A DNA stretch of 11,957 nt from positions 1-11,957 of the forward strand of contig WQTL01000481.1 in NCBI GenBank assembly GCA_009786275.1. The letters run 5' to 3'. The position numbers were made by a program, and so were the translations under genes. How positions within the stretch are numbered: position 1 is the stretch's first letter; every line of letters starts with the position of its first letter. Below, piece after piece: positions 6,679-11,957 of the stretch. Source of the stretch: Bacillota bacterium. GTDB taxonomy: Bacteria; Bacillota; Clostridia; Oscillospirales; Acutalibacteraceae. Under the pieces are notes generated by a model that did not search any database, was not told where the DNA came from, and worked only from the letters and a program-made list of their open reading frames with translations.

Positions 6679-6757
6679 GAGAAGCATTATCCAAAGCTTA
6701 TGAACTTTTTTGATTCCATACACATTTTCTAAAGGAGATATAGAAATATCTCCTGCA
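6679..6757 (-). pseudogene. Deletion scar of a second AAA_14/DUF4143 ATPase copy
   Basis: The left part (6679-6704) matches the 3' end of the ATPase gene at 1343-1368, 24 of 26 bases including GAGAAGCATTATCCAAAGC. It encodes FISFG-stop where the intact gene has FTRFG-stop. The right part (6702-6753) matches 2734-2784, upstream of the intact gene. The two parts join with a gaac overlap, as if the whole 1.36 kb between them had been deleted. On the minus strand the fused frame reads MESKKFISFG-stop, against MKSKKSF at the upstream ATG of the intact locus. Orientation is the same as the intact gene. It could instead be a mosaic of shared intergenic repeats. Confidence 0.55.
6734..6753 (+). terminator. 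Perfect hairpin after the helicase operon, possible terminator
   Basis: GGAGATAT pairs with ATATCTCC across an AGAA loop (8 bp), followed by an A/T-rich TGCAATATTATTTATT. It lies 66 bases after the stop of the helicase-associated gene and could end its transcript, though the tail is not a clean T-run. The same hairpin, with a mismatch, occurs at the related site near 2765-2784. Confidence 0.4.
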
Positions 6758-6831
6758 ATATTATTTATTCGATCGCTTTCTTGCGTTGCTTTGGTGAAGA
6801 TTAGAATGGCGTGACGCTTTGTAAAAAAGGA

Positions 6832-6860
6832 TTGAAAAGACCGCGGCGATATGCTATACT
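6832..6860 (+). promoter_or_regulatory. Sigma-A promoter of the aminotransferase gene
   Basis: TTGAAA (6832-6837), a 17-base spacer and TATACT (6855-6860) give a strong promoter. Transcription would start near 6867, leaving a 26-base leader that includes the GGAGG site. Confidence 0.75.
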
Positions 6861-6892
6861 CTTTGAAAACGGAGCTCGGAGGTAACGCAGCC

Positions 6893-7732
6893 ATGCAGAC
6901 CCTTGGATATTACAACGGGACATACGGCCCCTTGGACGAGATGACCGTCCCCATGCTGGACCGCGCGTGCTACTTCGGGGACGGCGTGTACGACGCCGCC
7001 TACAGCCGCAACCATAAGATTTTCACCCTCGGCGAGCACGTGGACCGCTTTTATCGCAGCGCCGCCGCCCTGGAAATCAAGCTCGAACAGACGAAAGAAG
7101 AGCTCAAGGGCATCCTGAACGGCATGCTGCAAAAAGTGGACAGCGGCGAGTGCTTCGTCTACTGGCAGGCCACGCGCGGCGCCGCCCTGCGCGGCCACAC
7201 ATACCCCGAGCCGAGCCGCGCCAACCTGTGGATCATGCTGCGCCCGGTGAATGTGATGCCTCTGGACCGCAAGCTCAAGCTCATCACGGTGGAGGATACG
7301 CGCTACCTGCACTGCGACATCAAGACCCTCAACCTGCTGCCCAACTGCGTAGCCGCCGAGCAGGCCAAGCGCGCCGGCGCCGACGAGGCGGTCTTCCACA
7401 GGGGCGGCCGCGTGACGGAGGGCACCAGCAAGAATTGCCACATCATCAAAGACGGCGTGTTCGTCACCGCCCCGACGGACCATCTCATCCTGGCCGGGGT
7501 AGCGCGGGCGCACCTTCTCCGGGCCTGCGCGGCGCTGGGGATCCTCACGGACATCCGCCCCTTCACCCTGGAGGAGCTGTTCGCCGCGGACGAGGTCGTG
7601 ATGTCCAGCGCGGGCTGCTTCGGCCTCGCGGCGGAATCTGTCGACGGCAAACCCGTGGGCGGCAAGGTCCCGGCGCTGCTGGCAAAGCTGCACCGTTATT
7701 TATGGGATGAGTTTATTACGGAAACGGCGTGA
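6893..7732 (+). CDS. dat: D-amino acid aminotransferase (class IV PLP enzyme)
   Basis: This 279-residue protein is a class IV pyridoxal-phosphate aminotransferase. Family landmarks are MLDRACYFGDGVYDAAYS at 21-38, GEHVDRFYRSA at 47-57, and the PLP lysine Lys144 in CDIKTLNLLPN, which matches Lys145 of Bacillus D-alanine aminotransferase. EGTSKNCHII and GVARAHLL follow. Arg100 and His102 (TRGAALRGHTYPE) match the Arg/His pair that holds the substrate carboxylate in D-alanine aminotransferases. That favours the D-enzyme over branched-chain aminotransferase, and also over 4-amino-4-deoxychorismate lyase, although no assay backs it. D-alanine aminotransferase interconverts D-alanine and alpha-ketoglutarate with pyruvate and D-glutamate, a cell wall precursor, in the cytoplasm. 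The ATG at 6893 has GGAGG 10 bases upstream; an in-frame ATG at 6851 would lie upstream of the transcription start. Confidence 0.87.
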   Translation: MQTLGYYNGTYGPLDEMTVPMLDRACYFGDGVYDAAYSRNHKIFTLGEHVDRFYRSAAALEIKLEQTKEELKGILNGMLQKVDSGECFVYWQATRGAALRGHTYPEPSRANLWIMLRPVNVMPLDRKLKLITVEDTRYLHCDIKTLNLLPNCVAAEQAKRAGADEAVFHRGGRVTEGTSKNCHIIKDGVFVTAPTDHLILAGVARAHLLRACAALGILTDIRPFTLEELFAADEVVMSSAGCFGLAAESVDGKPVGGKVPALLAKLHRYLWDEFITETA

Positions 7733-7765
7733 GGGCTGGGAAATGCAACGAAGGGAGGTTATCAC

Positions 7766-7849
7766 ATGATTTTCAGTTATCTCTTTATGATTATATCTGG
7801 GCTTGTTATTGTGATTCGTGAATGGATTTACCAACTGGGGTGGTTCTAG
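7766..7849 (+). CDS. 27-residue single-pass membrane peptide
   Basis: An ATG at 7766 stands 8 bases after GGGAGG and opens a 27-codon frame closed by TAG at 7849. The peptide begins MIFSYLFMIISGLVIVI, a continuous hydrophobic helix, then REWIYQLGWF. The single Arg-Glu pair and aromatic residues after the helix suit a small inner-membrane protein. It lies 33 bases after the aminotransferase stop and is probably on the same transcript. Base composition is clearly more A/T-rich than its neighbours. I do not recognise a family. Small membrane peptides can be toxins, regulators of transporters or stabilisers of complexes, and no choice among these is possible here. The strong ribosome binding site is the main support. 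Confidence 0.6.
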   Translation: MIFSYLFMIISGLVIVIREWIYQLGWF

Positions 7850-7873
7850 GCCGAATAACCGTAGCGTGTATTT

Positions 7874-8093
7874 GCAAAGCGGTCAGCCGCTCTGCGGATA
7901 CCTTCCTCAGTCGCCCGAGGCGACAGCTCCTCCCACGCGGAGGAGCCTGGGGAATTAGGCTCAAACGGGCTATGCAATTGCAAGTCGGTGGAAGCAGATG
8001 TCGTCTTGCTCAAACCCCAAGGCTCCTCCGCGTGGGAGGAGCTGTCGCCTCGGGCGACTGAGGAAGGCTCCGCGGAGTGGCTGACCGCCTTGC
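7874..8093. repeat. Large inverted repeat built of two REP-like palindromic units
   Basis: Two arms of 79 bases (7874-7952 and 8015-8093) are inverted copies of each other with a few substitutions and two single-base indels. A 48-base core (7901-7948 and its partner) is identical. Each arm contains its own hairpins: GTCGCC-CGA-GGCGAC and GCTCCTCC-CACGC-GGAGGAGC. The 62-base centre holds the palindrome TGCAATTGCA and no gene. The layout resembles a BIME-type pair of extragenic palindromes or a MITE; similar CCTCAGT...GACAGCTCC units are, from memory, common in Oscillospiraceae genomes. It lies between convergent transcripts and could stop both. No transposase is present. Confidence 0.8.
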
Positions 8094-8094
8094 T

Positions 8095-8604
8095 TCAACC
8101 ACGGTTCTTCAGTATATCCTCTTTCCTCAGCTCCGCCATTTTTTTCGCGCACTCGAGGGCCTCGGTGTCCGGGTTATCGAAGCGGAATATCGAGGCGCAG
8201 ACAGGCTCGAAGTCCCTCCCGAAGATGCTTCTGCGCCGCGCCGGGTTGCCCTCGGTGCCGCAATTGCAGCAGTCCACATGCCGCCAGGCGATTTCCTTCA
8301 TGCGGTCGTCGATCGGCGCGTCCTCATACCACTTGACAGCGGCGGTTTCGCTGTCGTCCGACCAGATGACCCAGCCCTCGGGTTCGGTTTTGTCCTGCGC
8401 GGGCGTACCGTTGAGCAAAACATAGCACACGTATTCCCCTTGAAGCTTCACCGCCCAATAGCACTTATCTTTCCAATAATTATTCTTGAACCGCATAGGC
8501 GGCATATCGTTCGCCCGCAGGTACGCGGCGAATTCCAGCGCGTTTTTTTGCGCCTCCCCGGTGAGAAGCTTGCGGATGTAATGTTCCATACTACGCTTCA
8601 GCAT
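8095..8604 (-). CDS. Uncharacterised clostridial protein with a Cys-rich segment
   Basis: The 169-residue product shows no signal peptide or membrane segment and should be cytoplasmic. The N-terminal part is helical (HYIRKLLTGEAQKNALEFAAYL). A strand-rich middle follows (CYWAVKLQGEYVCYVLLNG, then EGWVIWSDDSE). After it comes a Cys cluster, Cys112-Cys113-x-Cys115, with further Cys at 136 and 152, that could bind metal or simply be buried. The end FRFDNPDTEALECAKKMAEL resembles, as I recall, short unnamed proteins widespread in Clostridia; no function is known to me. The ATG at 8604 is preferred because GGAGG lies 7 bases upstream, inside the end of murD. It overlaps murD by 7 bases, so it is translationally coupled. 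The stop falls 2 bases outside the inverted repeat. Confidence 0.75.
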   Translation of the reverse strand: MLKRSMEHYIRKLLTGEAQKNALEFAAYLRANDMPPMRFKNNYWKDKCYWAVKLQGEYVCYVLLNGTPAQDKTEPEGWVIWSDDSETAAVKWYEDAPIDDRMKEIAWRHVDCCNCGTEGNPARRRSIFGRDFEPVCASIFRFDNPDTEALECAKKMAELRKEDILKNRG

Positions 8605-9995
8605 TGGTCTTCCTCCCCCACCAGCGCCTTGAAATGCCTTCCCCTTGCCTCGAAGTTGACATACGCGTCGAAGCTCGCGCAGGCGGGGCTGAGCAGCACC
8701 ACATCCCCGGGGACCGCGTTTTCCCGGGCAAGGGCCACGGCCTGCGGCAAATCGCTAGCGTGCAGGATAGGCATTTGGGCAGCGTCATACTCGGGATGCG
8801 ACGTGACCGCCTGCTCAATGGCCCCGGCGGTGGGGCCGGTGAGGATGAGCAGCCGGACCTTTTCGTTGACGGCCCCCGCCATGGGCTCGAAGGGGATGTG
8901 CTTGTCGTAGCCCCCGGCCAGCAAGATCACCTTTTGGCCGAACGCGTTCAGGCCCGCGATGGTGCGGGTGGGGCTTGTGGCGATGGAATCGTTGTACCAG
9001 CGAATACCGTCCTTTTCGGCGGCCAATTCGATGCGGTGCTCCACGCCGCCGAAGTTGCGCGCGACCTCCCGGATGACCTCGGCGGAAACCAGGTCATACA
9101 CCGCCGCGATGGCGGCAAGGTAGTTCTCCACGTTGTGCTCGCCGGGCAGCTTGATCTCGCTCTTGTGCAAAAGAGGCGTTACGCGGCCGCCCGAGGCATA
9201 GCAAAGCGTTCCGTCCCCCCGCAAAAACGCGCCGCGCGCGGCCTCCTCCCTGTAGCTGAAGAAGCGCGGCTCGCCCCGCACTTCACCGGCAAAGTTCCTC
9301 GTGACAGTGTTGTCATGATTGAGGATCGTCTTCGAGAAGGCGTTCTGGTGGCGGAAAATGTTGGCCTTGGCCTCGATATACTCCTCCATGCAGCCGTGGA
9401 CGTCCAGGTGGTTGGGCGTCACGTTGGTGACCACGGCGATGTCGAAGCCCGCCCGCATGGAGAGCAGCTGGAAGCTGGAGAGTTCCAGCACGGCGATATC
9501 GCCGGGGGCGATCTCCTCCACGATGGGCAGCAGCGCCCTGCCGATGTTCCCGCCCAGGTGCACCCGCCGGCCCTGTGCCTCAAGCATCTTCGCGATGAGG
9601 GTGGAGGTCGTCGTCTTGCCGTCCGACCCCGTCACGGCGATAATGGGGCAGGGGCAAAGCTGCGCGAAAACCTCCATCTCGGAGGTGACGGCGACGCCCC
9701 GCTCCCGGAATTCCCGCAGCGCCGGCAGGTTATAGTACATGCCCGGCGTGCGGAAAAGGATGTCGGCCTCCAGGCCGTCCAGGTACTCTTCCCCCAGGCG
9801 CAGCTGCGCGCCAGCGGCTTCGAGCTCTGCCGCTATGGGCCCGAGCTGCTCCCGGCTGCGCCTGTCGCAGGCGAGCACCCTCGCGCCCTTCCCGGCGAAC
9901 TGCGCCACCAGGGGCGTGTTGCTCACGCCGACCCCGCAAAAGGCCACGCGCTTGCCCCTGATGGATTCAAAAAACCGTTCGATCCCGCTGTCCAA
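8598..9995 (-). CDS. murD: UDP-N-acetylmuramoyl-L-alanine--D-glutamate ligase
   Basis: This 465-residue cytoplasmic Mur ligase adds D-glutamate to UDP-MurNAc-L-Ala using ATP, in peptidoglycan precursor synthesis. A nucleotide-sugar-binding N-terminal domain starts RVAFCGVGVSNTPL. The P-loop GSDGKTTT is at 123-130, HLGGNIG at 146-152, ELSSFQL at 171-177 and NHLDVHG at 195-201. Lys210 in YIEAKANIF is the expected carbamylated lysine. The C-terminal domain has EHRIE 319-323, YNDSIATSP 334-342 and LLSPACASFDAY. Length fits MurD and argues against MurC, MurE or MurF. The start is a TTG at 9995, with GGAGG 8 bases upstream; no nearby ATG is preceded by a comparable site. A consensus promoter lies upstream, and a small unknown gene overlaps the 3' end. 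Confidence 0.95.
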   Translation of the reverse strand: MDSGIERFFESIRGKRVAFCGVGVSNTPLVAQFAGKGARVLACDRRSREQLGPIAAELEAAGAQLRLGEEYLDGLEADILFRTPGMYYNLPALREFRERGVAVTSEMEVFAQLCPCPIIAVTGSDGKTTTSTLIAKMLEAQGRRVHLGGNIGRALLPIVEEIAPGDIAVLELSSFQLLSMRAGFDIAVVTNVTPNHLDVHGCMEEYIEAKANIFRHQNAFSKTILNHDNTVTRNFAGEVRGEPRFFSYREEAARGAFLRGDGTLCYASGGRVTPLLHKSEIKLPGEHNVENYLAAIAAVYDLVSAEVIREVARNFGGVEHRIELAAEKDGIRWYNDSIATSPTRTIAGLNAFGQKVILLAGGYDKHIPFEPMAGAVNEKVRLLILTGPTAGAIEQAVTSHPEYDAAQMPILHASDLPQAVALARENAVPGDVVLLSPACASFDAYVNFEARGRHFKALVGEEDQC

Positions 9996-10020
9996 GGTTG
10001 TTCCCTCCCCGCAAAATAAC

Positions 10021-10036
10021 CGGGGCAGCCGCCCCG
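10021..10036 (-). promoter_or_regulatory. Hairpin at the 5' end of the murD transcript
   Basis: CGGGGC pairs with GCCCCG across a 4-base loop. It lies directly at the predicted transcription start and 25 bases before the murD TTG. A terminal stem of this kind often protects mRNA from decay. It is followed on the minus strand by GTTATTTT, so weak early termination is also possible. Confidence 0.45.
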
Positions 10037-10041
10037 AATAC

Positions 10042-10070
10042 ATTATATACAGGAACTGCGCCCATGTCAA
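10042..10070 (-). promoter_or_regulatory. Consensus sigma-A promoter of murD
   Basis: On the minus strand TTGACA (10070-10065), a 17-base spacer and TATAAT (10047-10042) match the consensus at every position. It overlaps the ribosome binding site and start codon of the divergent gene at 10064, so its polymerase and that gene's translation start share the same DNA. Confidence 0.9.
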
Positions 10071-11425
10071 TATGCCCTTTGCCGATGCTGCGCCTCGCGG
10101 ACGCCCGGCCCCTGCTGCGCAACCCCGACCGCGGCCTGCGCATGGAGGCCTATATCACCTTGGGGGAGCCGCCGGAGTGCTACCCCGGCAGCGCGGAGGA
10201 CCCCTACGAAAAGCTGTTGGCCTCCATCGCGAAATACGAGGCGGAAAGCCCGACTGTGGCGCAGTTGTATGTGTACCTGGCCCGCTACAGCGAAAAGCCC
10301 CTGGACAGCGCGGCCTTCGGGCAGCTGGGGCGTATGCTGGCGCTCTGCCGGGACAAGGGCCTGCGCGCGCTGCTGCGCTTCGCCTATCAGAACGAATCCA
10401 ACCCCGACGCGGACTGGCCCCGCGTCAGGGGCCACCTGGAGCAGCTGGGCGGGTGGTTCCGGGCCAACGCGCAGCTGGCGGAGGACACGCTGTCTGCCGT
10501 GCAGGCCGGTATCGTGGGCTGTTGGGGCGAGGGGCACGGCAACGTGCGTTTCAAGAACAAATACATCGGCAGCGCGTTCGCCCTGCTGTGCGGCATCCTC
10601 CCGGCGGACGTCCCCGTGCAGCTGCGCAATGTAGACCTGATGGGCAAGGTCCCTCCCCTATACAACGACCGGACCGGCATGCACGACGACTACCTCGTCG
10701 GCGAGCGCAACGGCCCGTGGAGCTTCTTCCTCGGCCGGGACGGCCCCCGGGAAAAGCGCCTGGAGGAGCGGTTCAGTCGCAGCGTCAACGACGGCGAACT
10801 GCCCTGGGGCAGGGCTGTCTATTACGACAGGCCGAGCGGCCGCCCCCTGGACGCCATGGAGGCCATGCCCATCCTGCTGCAAGCGAAGCAGTACGCCCTG
10901 AGCACCCTTTCGCTGGAGCACAACTACCGCGAGGCCGGGCCGGGGCGCCTGTTCACCATGGCCCGCTGGAGGGATGAGCTCCTGAGCCGGGCGCGGCTGG
11001 AGGAGGCCGGCCTGCCCTATCACCCCGCGCTGCTTGACGAAAACGGAAATATCACCGCCTTTGAATATATCCGCTGCCACCTGGGCTACCTGCTGAGTAT
11101 CACGTCCTACGAGCGGGACGCGTCCACGGTACGCTTCACCATACAAAACCACGGCCTTGCCGCCCCGCTGACCCTGGGCGCGCTGAGCCTCGTCATCGAC
11201 GGCGCGGAATACCCGGTGGGCGGCTACGACAGATACGCCCTGGGCTCCATGCGGGCGGCGGCATACACGGTGGATTTGCCGGAAAACTTTGACCCGGCCC
11301 GGCCGCACAGCGTCGGGATCCGGCTGGCGCGCCGCGCGGGCTCCCTGTTTTGCGCGCGCTTTATGAACGACACGCCCTTCGCGGATGGGGCGCAAAGAAT
11401 GGAGGAACCGGCATGTACAGAATAG
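10064..11425 (+). CDS. DUF4874/DUF4832 family protein
   Basis: The 453-residue protein carries the hallmarks of the DUF4874-DUF4832 architecture. NPDRGL lies at 20-25 near the N-terminus, QAGIVGCWGEGH at 147-158 (family form GxWGEWH) and GMHDDYLVG at 205-213 (family form GFHNDCF). A beta-rich C-terminal domain with VRFTIQNHGLAAPLTLG follows. Such proteins look like TIM-barrel glycosidase relatives and are often secreted. Here the N-terminus MSICPLPMLRLADARPLLR has no signal peptide, so this one appears cytoplasmic. Its substrate is unknown. The ATG at 10064 has AGGA 10 bases upstream; a longer in-frame start at 9998 has no site. No clear plus-strand promoter is visible. The 3' end overlaps the next gene by 13 bases, so it works in an operon with a sugar aminotransferase. 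Confidence 0.8.
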   Translation: MSICPLPMLRLADARPLLRNPDRGLRMEAYITLGEPPECYPGSAEDPYEKLLASIAKYEAESPTVAQLYVYLARYSEKPLDSAAFGQLGRMLALCRDKGLRALLRFAYQNESNPDADWPRVRGHLEQLGGWFRANAQLAEDTLSAVQAGIVGCWGEGHGNVRFKNKYIGSAFALLCGILPADVPVQLRNVDLMGKVPPLYNDRTGMHDDYLVGERNGPWSFFLGRDGPREKRLEERFSRSVNDGELPWGRAVYYDRPSGRPLDAMEAMPILLQAKQYALSTLSLEHNYREAGPGRLFTMARWRDELLSRARLEEAGLPYHPALLDENGNITAFEYIRCHLGYLLSITSYERDASTVRFTIQNHGLAAPLTLGALSLVIDGAEYPVGGYDRYALGSMRAAAYTVDLPENFDPARPHSVGIRLARRAGSLFCARFMNDTPFADGAQRMEEPACTE

Positions 11426-11957
11426 GGCAAGAGGAAATCGACGCCGTTGCCAGGGTGATCCTGTCCGGGCAGCTGTTCAAGACCCAGGGGGACGAGCTGC
11501 GGTGCTGCGAAGCCCTCATGCGCGGCACCTTCGGCGTCAACCACGCCATCCTGATGACCTCGGGCAAGGCGGCGCTGATCTCCGCGCTGACGGCGTTGGG
11601 CGTCGGCCCCGGGGACGAGGTGATCGTCCCGGGCTACACGTATATCGCAACGGCCATCGCGGTCACGGCGGCGGGCGCCATCCCGGTCATCGCGGAGATC
11701 GACGAAACCATGACCCTGGACGTTGCGGACGTCAAACGCAAAATCAGCAGTCACACAAAGGCGATCATCCCGGTGCATATCCAAGGCTTCCCCTGCGATC
11801 TAGACGCGCTGTGCGCCCTGGGAATCCCCGTGGTGGAGGACGCCTGCCAGGCGGACGGCGGCAGCTACAAGGGGCGGCGGCTGGGCACCGTCGGTGCGGC
11901 GGGGGCCCTGAGCTTCAATATGTTCAAGGTGATCACCGCGGGGGAAGGCGGCGCGAT
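11413..11957 (+). CDS. DegT/DnrJ/EryC1/StrS family aminotransferase, N-terminal part (cut by window edge)
   Basis: The frame begins at ATG 11413, with GGAGG 7 bases upstream, and stays open to the window edge (181 complete codons). Family landmarks are TSGKAALISALTALGVGPGDEVIVP near 49-73, VEDACQADGG with the PLP-pairing Asp143, and SFNMFKVITAGEGG with the PLP lysine Lys172. These fold type I enzymes transfer an amino group to keto-sugars or cyclitols in nucleotide-sugar, glycan or antibiotic pathways. The start overlaps the DUF4832 gene by 13 bases, so expression is coupled. The substrate cannot be told from this half, and the pathway genes that would decide it lie to the right. Confidence 0.9.
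   Translation, partial: MYRIGQEEIDAVARVILSGQLFKTQGDELRCCEALMRGTFGVNHAILMTSGKAALISALTALGVGPGDEVIVPGYTYIATAIAVTAAGAIPVIAEIDETMTLDVADVKRKISSHTKAIIPVHIQGFPCDLDALCALGIPVVEDACQADGGSYKGRRLGTVGAAGALSFNMFKVITAGEGGA

Noticed and set aside
6580..6894. 104-codon minus-strand frame across the ATPase scar
   Set aside because: It starts inside the aminotransferase promoter and gene and ends opposite the helicase-associated gene. Only its middle resembles sequence near the ATPase, which is better explained as a deletion scar.
7822..8152. Short open frames through the inverted repeat on both strands
   Set aside because: They arise from the GC-rich palindromic arms and have no ribosome binding sites.
8604..10019. 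471-codon open frame on the plus strand
   Set aside because: It is the reverse of murD; composition is biased to Arg, Gly and Val and no domain is seen.
9739..10977. 412-codon plus-strand frame
   Set aside because: It crosses the murD start and the divergent promoter and turns into Arg/Pro/Gly-rich low complexity over the DUF4832 gene.

Overview
The window looks like a GC-rich chromosome segment from a Gram-positive bacterium, most probably a Clostridia-type member of the Bacillota. Four things point there: strong G/A-rich ribosome binding sites, sigma-A promoters with 17-base spacers, several TTG starts, and a BlaI/M56 regulator pair next to a murD whose P-loop reads GSDGKTTT. The taxon is inferred from these features only.

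Left part (1-1350): a minus-strand operon encodes a BlaI/MecI-family repressor and, overlapping it by 4 bases, the N-terminal part of an M56/BlaR1-type membrane sensor that runs off the left edge. Two copies of TTAC-N4-GTAA sit over the repressor's own promoter. Upstream lie a start-less minus-strand coding remnant and a short plus-strand unit with its own promoter and hairpin terminator.

Centre-left (1351-6760): a minus-strand AAA_14/DUF4143 ATPase stands alone. Next comes a roughly 85-base plus-strand promoter-to-terminator unit that may be a small RNA. Then comes a plus-strand two-gene operon of a bacterial XPB-type superfamily 2 helicase and a large helicase-associated protein. Just after this operon, a 75-base scar joins sequence from upstream of the ATPase gene to sequence at its 3' end, as if a second ATPase copy once stood there.

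Centre-right (6830-8100): a D-amino acid aminotransferase gene with a clear promoter is followed by a 27-residue single-pass membrane peptide not apparent among longer reading frames. An imperfect inverted repeat of two 79-base arms, each made of smaller hairpins, separates these rightward genes from the leftward murD operon.

Right part (8095-11957): murD and a small overlapping gene of unknown function read leftward from a consensus promoter (TTGACA-N17-TATAAT). Divergently, a DUF4874/DUF4832 protein overlaps a DegT/DnrJ/EryC1/StrS aminotransferase cut by the right edge, which suggests sugar or cell-surface glycan metabolism. MurD and D-amino acid aminotransferase both serve peptidoglycan precursor supply, but they are convergently transcribed and are not one operon.

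No rRNA, tRNA, CRISPR array or transposase gene was found.
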